In this document: piece after piece, positions 12,563-22,897 of the stretch
How positions within the stretch are numbered: position 1 is the stretch's first letter
Layout: every line of letters starts with the position of its first letter
Origin: Pseudopithomyces maydicus
Lineage: Eukaryota; Ascomycota; Dothideomycetes; Pleosporales; Didymosphaeriaceae
NCBI GenBank assembly: GCA_026873275.1
Contig: JANTUC010000004.1
Coordinates: 2,294,001 to 2,358,000, forward strand
Length of the DNA stretch: 64,000 nucleotides
Reading direction: 5' to 3'
Position numbers and translations under genes: made by a program
Notes under the pieces: generated by a model
Database searches by the model: none
Told to the model about the DNA's origin: nothing
Seen by the model: only the letters and a program-made list of their open reading frames with translations

Positions 12563-13023
12563 ATGATTCGTAACGTTCTCAGAACCACTCCTTCATTAGT
12601 TGCTCGTCCAATGCAACAAAAATTACAGGGTATGACATAGAATTCCCATAGCATTCTTCGCCAATGTTTCAACTACATATCAGCAAACGACTGACTGTCA
12701 CAGTGGCTCCGCCGCTCCTCTCACGTGCCTATGCTGGCAAATCTTCTTCGCCAAATGCATCCAACGTATCAGATCCCAATGCGAGTAGCTCTGAGAGCCA
12801 GGGTATAAACAAATCACGAGGGACTGAAACATCGCCTCCTGAGCATGGCGGATCGGTGTCGCAGCCTGTGAGCAACCCAGAGTCAACAGGGCTAGGCCAG
12901 CAGGAGGAGCAAACACAAAGTCAGGACAATATCTTTAGTGACCCTAATAAGTCACAAGAACAGAAGAAGAAGGAGACATTGGACTATGGGCAGAACAAGA
13001 AGTTGGATCCCGCAGATAATTAG
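12563..13023 (+). CDS. Small protein with likely mitochondrial presequence
   Basis: Not recognised. Exons 12563-12629 and 12704-13023, 74-nt intron, 128 residues. The N-terminus MIRNVLRTTPSLVARPMQQK has Arg and hydroxyl residues and no acids, followed by LLSRAYAGKSSS, which fits a matrix-targeting signal with cleavage near RAYA. The mature part is Ser/Gln/Pro-rich and disordered, with a charged C-terminus (KKKETLDYGQNKKLDPADN). Splice signals are good (GTATGA donor, ACGACTGAC branch, CAG acceptor). The targeting call is inference from composition. Confidence 0.75.
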
Positions 13024-13454
13024 GTTAGTGATCCAGATGTACGATGGCCCGGGGGTTTCTGGTCTCCTACCTCTTGAACTGAGCGGATTAGAAGTATCAG
13101 AGAGATACCTCAGCCCGAAATTTCTATTATTGGTTTGAATATATACATGAAATCAATGTATGTAAGAGCTCTTCCAACTTTCTATTTTGACTACGAGACT
13201 ATAGAAGGGACCACGAGTGAGCAATGAGCCCAAAATGCTTGCATAATTTTGAAAGCTTTGATCGAAATAGCTAAGTAGTAGCAAATCAAACTATAATTTA
13301 AACACACCTCGCTCGTCTATCTGCATGGACATTCTGTGGATTCGGAGAACGTGGACCCAAAAAACCCGGCCGGGGTTGAGAATATCACGTGCATGCATGT
13401 CGGAGCTGAACGCGGGAATTGGGCTAGCTATATTACATGATCTATATTCTTATA
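13024..13454. other. Intergenic region
   Basis: Tail-to-tail gap between the small mitochondrial-type gene and the rhodopsin-like gene. Includes a CCCGGCCGGGG palindromic patch and a CACGTG-like ATCACGTGCATGCATG stretch near 13365-13400. No gene. Confidence 0.5.
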
Positions 13455-14631
13455 TCATACCTTCCCTGTTCCCACTTCTACGGTGATTGTGGCTATATCG
13501 GCCAGCGGAACGATGTTAGTCTGGCTTTCAAGTCGGTCGAAGCCTTCACTGGTTGCACTTCCAAGTCTCATAGCTCTTAAAGAAACTCTTTTGGCGCGAC
13601 CTATTGTCGGTGGGTGCTCGGAATTGTGCAAATGTTCCTGTTGTTCTGTAGCTTTATCCGATCGGAAACTCTTGATCTTGTTCGACATTACGCGTAAGCA
13701 GGGTAACATGACCGGTAAACAGCCGGCAAGTATACCGAGAGCTGGCTCCGATCCGTTGAACAATATTATGCGGCCGGTATGGTACGTCCAGTCGTTCACG
13801 TCCATCTGCCGATATTAGTACATTCTTACAGCCGAGCAGCCGACAATTCTGTCTCCATCAGCAAAGGCTGGCCACCACGATTTCCCAACTTACAGGAATC
13901 CCAACCCAAATAAGAAGGTCAGGCGGATCTTCTTCTTTAAATCCACATTCATTCGCCATAGGAGGGGCATGGGGAGCAGCACGTTTGCCATGTCAATAGA
14001 TATAGCACAAGCACTTGCCCCCACCCAAACTGTCCTGCTGTTTTCGGCACACTTTTGAGCCATCGCAAGTGCATTATCCATATTTTGAGGACATGTAAAG
14101 AATTGGGCAATCATAAAGCTGATATAGTACACGGTTGTCCAGGCGAGCAGGATGTAGCAAACAATCCGAAATTTGGTGTATGGGAAAAGCGTTGTATACA
14201 ATAGAGTAATCGAGAGATTGCAGAATATGTTTGCGGTCAGAGACGTGCTGGTGAGTATATAGCGGCTCTATGTCTGCTAAATTTTGGAACTGGGAGCTTC
14301 TCTAATGGGTCACATACCTCAGGATGTCTGCTCATCGTCTTGATGACTGGCAAAGGCACGTCCGCCATGTGAACGCCGTAGTATTGCACGAAAACGAATA
14401 CTACCGCGTCTATAAGCTCACCAAGTACCGCAATCTAGGTTTTGTTAATCGCGATCGCTTTTTGGGCATATGGTTGCTCACATATGATATCACCATGAGC
14501 CAGTCACTGGCCTCCAGTCTCTTTTTGGTAAGGGCGCGAGCCCACAACCGACACACGATGGCAAATGTTGAAATGATCGCTGAAGAAATACACACAATGA
14601 TGACCGGGACTTGCAACTGGGCCAGCTTCAT
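13455..14631 (-). pseudogene. SAT4/rhodopsin-like integral membrane protein, one in-frame stop
   Basis: Fungal multi-pass membrane protein of the rhodopsin-like (SAT4/PTH11-related) group, role usually unknown. Exons on the minus strand: 14631-14482, 14434-14318, 14267-13894 and 13848-13455; introns 47, 50 and 45 nt; all phases agree, giving 345 codons. Signature parts are VPVIIVCISSAIISTFAIVC (TM1), RLTFLFGLGFL, NDWTYH and EPALGILAGCLPVM. In exon 4 the frame IVGCSAVRMY / YRQMDVNDWTYH is broken by TAA at 13817-13815. A CAA-to-TAA change would explain it. A 24-nt GTAAGA...CAG stretch with a TACTAAT box spans the stop and would keep frame if spliced, but that is far below usual intron size. Otherwise intact, so the loss is recent or the base is wrong. 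Confidence 0.8.
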
Positions 14632-15616
14632 GGCCGTGGAGGGAAGACGGGAGGATGCACCAGAGCCGTGCTTCTGGGTCTGGCCCACCCTTAAAGGCGC
14701 CTCGCATCATCATTGACATCTCATATGAGGCGCCCCCAACGCGATCCTGCGACCTGTGCTTAGTCGCTAATGCGCGAACCACGGACCATGATCTGCCTAT
14801 CGAGACATTGGCGTTCCCTCATTCGGCAATAGGAAGATTTCTCTGTATAAGGTGATTGGCCAAACTGGGGCCGTTAGATCCTTTGAAGCGGGATATTCCA
14901 CGTGGGGTATTCCTCCCCGAAGCCATCAATTTCAGGATTAGGGACATGTCCGGGAAGGACAGTTTTCTGGTTACCGCCGACGTCGTGGTAGACAAAGTGC
15001 GATGTGTACTGATGATGCACCATCAAAGACGAATTAAAAGTGATTCAATAATACAAGGCGAGTGTAATATCAACCGAATGTAACAAACTAGATTTTTAGT
15101 GTTCAAAAAGTTTTAACCGTAAGATAGATCCCAACTCATTTTGCGTACTGATGGACCGTGTATTCCTCTCTTTCCGGAGATGGTAAACAACAAGTAAACG
15201 GCTCAGTTGCTGCATTGGAAGAGATAAGAGTAAACAGTAATACTCAAACAACATAAGCAAAAAGACAGTGGGGATCTCAAGGCATCCGCACGCTGATACG
15301 AGTTCAGTGTGCACGTTTTAGATCAATGTTTGATCCGCTTGAACAGCATTTAAACCAACTCTCCGCTTGAGATCTGTCTCGCCGCGCCGATATGTATGGG
15401 TCAGATGAGAGACCATAAGAGAGGTAGGGAACTAGCGGAGAATTACGTCCTGGAAACCCATGGAACCTTGGAAGCTGAAGGTAGCTACGTGGGCGGTTGG
15501 AAAATGGAAGGCGCGCTAGTGTAGCTCATCAAACAAACAAACAAACGGACCAAATACGCCAACCTCTCAAATCCGCTCTTCCCTGCTCCTCCATCGCATC
15601 ACCAGCATCTTTCAAG
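14632..15616. other. Divergent intergenic region
   Basis: About 1 kb between the rhodopsin-like gene (minus) and the first F-box-like gene (plus). A short CAAACAAA repeat lies at about 15530-15545. No gene recognised. Confidence 0.5.
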
Positions 15617-16637
15617 ATGCCCAAGAAGCAACCTTCGTACGAGAGCTTCATGCGGCAGCTGATGCATCCGTATGTCCTTCGCGGATCCAGGTAAGCCGCG
15701 AGTCGATGATAAAATAGCCTGTTCAGTTTTGGGATGTTGCTCACTGGCCAGTGATCGAGCAATCCCAGGATCCAAGATGCTGCTCAACGAGCCAAAAAGG
15801 TCCGACCTAGGTAGCCTCGAGAAGCTCCCCGCCGAGATCCGCCTGAACATCTTGGAGCTTGCTCTAGACATTCATCAAACCGTTACAACGAGGAAGTGTT
15901 GTGGCACGCTTAGCCTCAAACAAGGTTTTTGCCAGTTTCACGCGGAACTCCAGTCTGTGACCTACTCGGCCGAGCACTATCGTACGCGATTTGCGCTCCT
16001 TACTGTCTCTCACGAGTTCCGACTCCATGTTTTGAAGGTCTTCCACACCCAGATCAAGGTCTGTGCAGACGTAGTCACCCTCATGCAAGTCAACATGAGG
16101 CGCGCAGCGATGCCCGCTTTGAAAGACTACAACAGCATGTGGCGTTCTATTTCGCAGTTTCGCGATTTGGAACTAGTTGTCCCAGCGCCCGAGAAAGTCT
16201 CGTTCTGCTGCGAGTATACTAGTCACTTGTTGAATACTCTCTGCAACCTCTTCGTACACTGGGAGAAGCAAGACAAGCCTGGAACCCCCGAACCAGCGCG
16301 CAAAGTCACAATCCACCTCGGTATTCTTTTCAATGCGGCAGTCAATCCACCTCGTCAAGATGACGTACCCGTGCTCGAAAACGCCCCTTACATCGATAAC
16401 TTGGAGAAAGCGGTGGAGCTCATTGTCGTGAAGGATTGGAATGTGGACTTCACTTTCACGGCTATGACAGAGATCCCCGAGGATAAACAGCAGGGCCTGG
16501 AATATCTCAATGAGTTTACTAAGCTGCTAGGAAACGTTGGCGTCAAATTCGAAGGGAAGACTTTAGCTGAAGCCTCGGTGAACGGCATTGAATCGCGAGG
16601 AGCCATGGGAGGCACACATCGTCGTTTCATCGATTGA
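15617..16637 (+). CDS. F-box-like protein, paralogue A
   Basis: Exons 15617-15690 and 15752-16637, 61-nt intron, 319 residues. Starts MPKKQPSYESFMRQLMHPYV. An F-box-like segment LEKLPAEIRLNILELAL follows near residues 50-66, so it may bind Skp1 in an SCF ligase, though such fungal proteins are rarely tested. Next comes RKCCG, eight residues, then Cys-x2-His, a possible metal site also found in the minus-strand paralogue. A central LTVSHEFRLHVLKVFH segment and a WRSISQFRDLELVVP segment align with that paralogue too. The two genes face each other tail to tail with about 900 bp between their stops. Substrate unknown. Confidence 0.8.
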
Positions 16638-17533
16638 TGGTCCGGTAAGTATTGGGTCATCGTTTATTTCTCGGTTCTTGCGGATCTGTCAGGTGCTTTA
16701 TGAGTGTGGAGAGTTGGATGGTGTCTGATTGGACAAGGGCAACCTTCTGGATCGAAACTTGGTGGATGGGGTCTACGGCGGAACTTGATGGATGGTATCT
16801 GGGGAGTAAATGAATGGGTTTACATTGTAAAAAAGTCATGTAATACGGTCAATGGGCGGAGGGGAATACGGGACATGTCTTGCTGGATGTACAGGGTCTT
16901 CGGAACTGCCCAGGAGCGTCGGACAACGTCGCGCATGTACATGCAGGATACCTTTCCAGACTTTATAGTATGACACGGCTCGGCGCCTGTCTCAATCCGG
17001 TGGGCTTATGCGCAAGATATAGCAACAAGTCTGATGCGCAAAATCGACCACAAACCCCAATGTGCTCCTTTGATTCGTGAAGCATTCCCCAGATTGTTTA
17101 ACGAAGACGCACTATGGATGACCTAAATTATACATGACCTAAAGATCTTTCCCAGAGATGTTTTATCTCAAAAAGCAACAGGACCGATACATGTCGGCGC
17201 GTGTAAATGGTTCAACAGATGAAGTCACACATACAAGAATAACGATGGATTGACCCTTTCCATTTTTTCTATATAGCTATCTCCAGCTTTGAGGTCATTT
17301 TTTTGAGTTATGCAGCAGATTCCAGAAAACAAAAGAATGATGATGAGTAAATGATTAACATGCCATGTTGGATATCCCATGATACCCTCCCACCCCTAAA
17401 CGCCGTACAAAACTGGTGGAAAAGTTTTTACCAAGAGAGCACAGCTCCGTGGCTTGGTCGATTTGAAAATATCGGAGTGACAAGGACCCCAGGTCCACTG
17501 TTTACGATGGCTGAGGAGCCGTTCCTGCGGAAC
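16638..17533. other. Convergent intergenic region between F-box-like paralogues
   Basis: No gene seen. It is AT-rich toward 17100-17370 and carries the two 3' ends. Confidence 0.5.
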
Positions 17534-18992
17534 TCAACCAATCATTTCGAGCATTATGTCGTTGAGAGCGCAGCATCGTTCGAGAGAGCTTATCTCCTGA
17601 ACTCCTCCCGCATCGTTCACTTGCTGGTCATCTTGGTCGTTCTCAATGTCCGTGTGGGTCTCGATAGGTTCCACAGTAACCTTCCACTGCGAATCTCCAC
17701 CATGGCGACCCACAAGGTCCACCAAGCGTTCGACAGCATTTTCAGTCCTCCATCCAATCGCTGCGAAGTCGGATAGGTAGCCTAACTCCAAATCGGGCTC
17801 CCAAAACGCAGTCCACTCGTGGGCCATCTTGGTGGAAGTATCAGAATTGAATGGAAGTACAGACGTGTACAACGAGGCGAGTTGAACGGTGACGCTATGT
17901 GGGTGGGACGGTTTCGAATCGGATGCTTGAATATTCCAGGCCTTCATCAAGAAAGCTGCAGCTTCATACAGTCGGTATACGCATTCAACTGGATCGTCCA
18001 TGGAAAGTTTATGCCAAGGCAGTTCGAGGCACACATTGCGGAATCGTGCCACTGATAGCCACATACACTTGGCGTGCGCGGTAGGGTGGTTTGGCAGGCG
18101 GTAAAAGGTACACTCTGCTTCACTGAGGTACGCTCGGAGTGCTTCGGTAGCTTGAATGAGTGCACTTCCTTGAGCATGCAACACCCAGGAAGCCTCTTCG
18201 TATATGGTGCGGCATAGAGTCAGAATATTGAAGCGGCCATATGCTTTCTTCCATCCGTCTTTATCCTCATCATACAGCGTTAAGCCGTTACCCTTCCCTA
18301 TCTTCGAGCAGTGATCGCCATGCTTCTTACAGCTGGCCCGCTCGCGGCGTGTGGAATTTGGCCCGCAGCACTGCTTCAAGGTCACTGGCTTGTCGACTTG
18401 TAGGCAGTAGGCGTATATTTTCTGGCGAATCTCTTTTGGCAGGCGATCCAGATCGCCAGATCCAGTCGGCTCTATGGCAGGGGCCGACAGGGCCGCTTTC
18501 TTTGTCCGTACTGTGCTGCTGGCTGTGCGAGAACGCAAGGAAGATCGAAGCGTACGGGGGGTTGGTGGTCATGCTGGCTGCCAGTCGCGGCTTCCGGTGT
18601 AGCGACATCCGTTCGGAGGCGCTTTACCAATCTGTCTTAAGTCAATACTAAGCAAACCTCACTCTCAAACTTTCGGAAACTCACCTAGGAGAGGAAACAG
18701 AAGGTGCTGCGCGCTTGGAACTCCGAGAAAGAAAGCGACCGTTCGACCCGCGTTCGGACCGCTTTGGTGGAGGTGAGAGCGCGCGATATGATACCGATAC
18801 CTCCGACGACGCCTCTGACAACTCTGGCGAAACGTCCTGATCATAGGGCGTAGACAGTACATACGTGCCTCGAGATGACACGGAAATTTCGCGGCTGTCA
18901 GGCGTGGTAGGTGAAGGCGATGACTGGCGACGGCCACCGCCACCTGAGGCAGTGCGAGAGCGGGAGCTACGCTTGAGACGTTTGGTGGCCAT
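17534..18992 (-). CDS. F-box-like protein, paralogue B
   Basis: Related to the plus-strand protein at 15617. Disordered Ser/Arg-rich N-terminus from 18992, then an F-box-like LDRLPKEIRQKIYAYCL, then KQCCG, ten residues and Cys-x2-His, then LTLCRTIYEEASWVLH and WLSVARFRNVCLELP, in the same order as in paralogue A. Two models fit. (1) Exons 18992-18685 and 18518-17534 with a 166-nt intron, 430 residues, no frameshift. (2) A 53-nt intron (18684-18632, good GTGAGT donor and CAG acceptor) with one extra base in the six-G run at 18556-18561, 468 residues, which adds the plausible stretch RTLRSSLRSRTASS. The locus is sure; the N-terminal structure is not. Confidence 0.75.
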
Positions 18993-20575
18993 GACGATGG
19001 TTGTGGGTGAGTAACAGCAAGTAAGGTATGATTTTGTGGAAAGGAAATATTTTGGCGGAGGTTTTTATGCAAAAGGTGTGCGTGGATTGAAATCTATGTA
19101 CCGTCAGGTGAGAACGCCGCTCGGCCAGGTGAAGTGAAAGAGTGGCGACGCCTTCTCTTACCTTGATCTTAAGTGAGAGACAGCGACAAGAAAGAGAAGA
19201 GGGAGGGTCGCATCAACCTTATGGCGAGGCGCTCTCGAAAGCGAGTCAATATAATGGTCAGGTTGAGATAATGGTTGATACGGCAAGAGCGATTGTAGAG
19301 CACGAAAACGGCTATCGCGATGCAACTGTGGGAACAGAGCCCGTCAACCCAATTATCGGGCCCCGAGCACCTTAAAAGATAGGGAAGGAACTCTCAACAC
19401 CTCGAATCCTCCAGGGCTAGATCTAACGTAGCTACAATAACGGTGCTCTCGGCCATGAGAACTCTTGGTTTGTCTTGGTCCTGCTATTGTGCGCATACCC
19501 ATGGTTCCGGTGACCATTGTTCGCGAATATACGATGAATGAATCATCTAAGGCCAACGGTGAAGCGATAGCTGCTCTTCTCTTATGGACTGGCTTGTTTC
19601 ATCTTACCTGCAGTAAATGCGCGACTTCTTCCTCGTCTCAACCCTACCAAAACTTTAAGCGCCTAGTTCTAGCTCGCCCTTAACATCCATGTTAGCAATT
19701 GAATATCAAGCAATTACTAATAGGATTAACATTGCTCCCGGATTTTGTATCCATGCTTGTTTGGTGTTTGGGGTCCGGTCATAACTTTCAATGCATCGTA
19801 ACTATACTAGGTGTTTGAGGATGTCCCAGTGCCCTCAAATTTGCCTAGAGACGGATTTATTGTACGAGGCAATCTCTCGTAAATAATGAATTAAGGAATC
19901 GTACAGTCTAACTGTGTTTATCACTGCCTCGCTGACTAACCTGCCACATACCTGTCCCTTCCAAACCTCTCGAGACCTCAATACAATATGAGATATATGT
20001 CTCCACAGCATGCTTGAACCATATCACTCTCACATTGTTTATACTAATTCATCAAGCGTAATAGCAGTTTATTAGCGTGCATTTCCAACGACAGATTCAG
20101 TCGTTCGCTCAGGCCTCACCTAAGAAAGTGGTATCGAGTAGAAGTGTGCATGGAGAACGTAACCGTCTCACACATACTTACATCTATACACTTACTTTGT
20201 TACTACGTGACATCTCTCGGCCATCTATCTAGCATCACCGAAAAGATATTTAGATCGCCTAAAAAATTATATCCAGCTCACTAAAGCTACATACCCGTGA
20301 CAACAATAAAAGCTTCGTGTCCAACAACAATTATGTAATCTTTGATGTCGTCAAATATAACCTTAAGTCCTTAGGTTTCTGCTGCGAGTCGAGTCCGTGG
20401 CAGAATGCGGGGTAAACGTGGAGTAACCGAATTCCCGGCACGCCCATCTTTCCACCTATTTTGCGCTGAGGCTGAGACCTGTAGAACACTGTGGGGTTTG
20501 CAAGACATTTCTCACACTCTAGCGATCACTGATTCGGGAACATCAACGGGCCATTCGAAGCTACATAAAATCAGT
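18993..20575. other. 1.6-kb gene-free region
   Basis: AT-rich from about 19690 to 20400, with many stops in all frames. No gene, RNA or terminal repeats recognised. It contains promoters for the two diverging genes. Confidence 0.5.
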
Positions 20576-21352
20576 ATGGCGGTAGGTACATATTGGAACC
20601 TGCAGGTAGATCGACATGACCGGGCCTACGTAATCACAATGCAAAAGCCTCCAGAAAATCGTATCAACGTTCGGTTTGCACAAGAGATTATAAAAGCACT
20701 ACGAGATATCGAGAATGAACTCGGATCAGCCTCGGAAGGATGCGTTATCATTAGAGGAAGTGACGAGAAGTTTTGGTGTACCGGATTAGATCTTGACGAG
20801 GTTGAGTCGAACACATATGCTAATACAGATGGTTTCTTTCCAGTACGTCAATTGACCGACTAAAGAACATCAATTGACTCGAAGTAGCTCCTTGCAACCC
20901 TGCTTGATTACCCTTTTCCGACAATAGCCCTCATCACTGGCCATACATTCGGTGGTGCATGCCCTTTCGCGCTATCCCACGATTATCGCATCATGAACGC
21001 AAAGCGTGGATATTTTTCTATGCCACCCGTTGATCTTGGTCTACACTTTCCTGGAATAGGCTTTCTTCCGCGACTGAAGCTCCGTCCTCAAGTTGCTCGG
21101 AAAATGCTCCTAGAGGCCCACAAATGGACCGGTAAAGAGGCCTTAGAAGACGGGATAGTAGACGAGATTGCAGAGCCATCTGAGATGCTCAATGTGGCGC
21201 TGTTCAAGGCCAAAAAGATCCAAGGGAAAGCGAAGATGGGGGTGTACAGCTTGTTGAGGAGTGAGCTATGGGGGGAGGCTTCAGAAGCTTTTAGAAAAAT
21301 TAGCTACGTGCATGGCAAGGCGACCAACACGTCACCAAAGGCGAAAATATAG
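20576..21352 (+). CDS. Enoyl-CoA hydratase/isomerase family protein (ECI-like)
   Basis: Crotonase-fold protein, probably a peroxisomal delta3,delta2-enoyl-CoA isomerase acting in oxidation of unsaturated fatty acids. Exons 20576-20842 and 20888-21352, 45-nt intron, 243 residues. It shows the N-terminal strand WNLQVDRHDRAYVITMQKPP, the oxyanion-hole region EKFWCTGLDLDEV, the helix ITGHTFGGACPFALSHDYR and MPPVDLGL. The C-terminus is AKI, which fits the relaxed PTS1 consensus (S/A/C)(K/R/H)(L/M/I). Pro stands before VDLGL where related proteins I recall carry Glu, so activity is not assured. The ATG at 20576 is the last in-frame start that keeps the domain whole. Confidence 0.88.
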
Positions 21353-22897
21353 ACGGGGTGGAGACAGCCATAAAATATTTGCCGTTGATACGCTTCTTCG
21401 AGGAACACTGTAATGCCACCATACATATATCCTGGGAAGACGATAACAAAGGACATCTGTATCCAATTCTTTCTCTACTACCTTGACCATACGCACAAAA
21501 TCTCTAGGTATGTCAGTCTGTTATGAGCCCTGCCGGGACATGTGATTAATTGCGCATGTTTCTCGGGGTTTCTACCTACCAGGGTAGTGTTGTAACGCGT
21601 CGTCATCCATTATCCAGTTATATACATAGGCGCCGAAAGTAAAAATCATGATGATCAACGTCAGCGCATAGGCTCCTTTATCTTTCTTTAATACAACAAG
21701 CGATGCGTAAGACTGATCCAGTAACTGTGGGATCGGGCGACAGTTTTGCCTACGTGTTTCCCATGGCACGTGATCACTCCGTGCCCGCCCGGGCCTCCCT
21801 AGGCTCGAGGCGCTTCCCTCATTGGTCGCGTCTCACAAGAATCACACAACCTCAGCGATGGCCCATCTTTGATTCTACCTCCCTTCACCATCTGCATCGA
21901 CTTGCTTTCCCACAATATATTTCGTACCAGAAGGTGCAGTATATCAGCTCACGATGGTATCAGTAGCCGGTCTGATCGGCAACGTCAGGCGGCAGTCGCA
22001 ATTTCAATGTCCACGCACTCTCTCGTGGCATTGTATGCCTGACGGCGACCGGACCGACAGCAATGCTGAGGGCAGCTGAGGTGGAAGTATTTTAGTGTCG
22101 GCAGTCCGGGAACAGGATCGTCATTTAATCTTCTGCTGATGTTTCAAGGTTAAAGTCGCCAATTTATATATTTCAGCCCCATATATTCGAAAGGCTTGCG
22201 ATAACGTGGTCGAATCCGACTAATTCAAATCCGCCATCGGGGCTGCAGGCGATCAGGCTTCGATCGGACCACCGTCTGAGCTTTTCATCTAAGGAATCTT
22301 TTGGGACCGCTTAGATCATTCGCGTTTACGGTGACTACCAGCAGCCCGCAAGTACTTACGTAGCAATGTGAGGGCGGTGCTTCCAGCCAACCACAGGCCT
22401 GGGTTTCATAATCACAGGCTCTGTCTTCAGCAATTTTGAACGGCGTCCCGTGGCTTCATTTTGATTACTGGTTAGCCTTCCGCCTCCTCGTCGAGGGACG
22501 CTCTTATGATGTTGCTGCGAATGTCCTTTCCTCTCGTCCTATGCAACCTGGCAAATTCAAGGGCGACCCATCAGAAGCACCCCACACTCCACAATACTTT
22601 GCAAGCCGTCCCACACTCGTTTGTTAACCCCACAAAGCGATAACTGCCACCCGCGTTTTGTCCCCGCGTAATGATGGCAACCATAGCGACAATGTGCAAA
22701 TCTAAAGCTTGGACTAGCTGCTACTCCTGATACACCCTTGTCCCTCTCGACCGTCTTATGTACAGTCGCTAGTATCCATAGATTAATATCCAGGGACATC
22801 TCCCCGATAGCCTTTACTCGGTGTACCTGCTGAAGGATAAAACTCGGAGGTACCTCCTGTCATGATGTAGTTCCCAAGTGACAGCCTGGCCAGTACA
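21353..22897. other. 1.5-kb gene-free region
   Basis: Between two plus-strand genes. No gene recognised. It holds the promoter of the AA8-AA12 gene. Confidence 0.5.

Noticed and set aside
13806..13829. 24-nt intron to remove the stop in the rhodopsin-like gene
   Set aside because: All three signals are present, but the size is far below the shortest introns in this window (44 nt), so it is only mentioned as a test.
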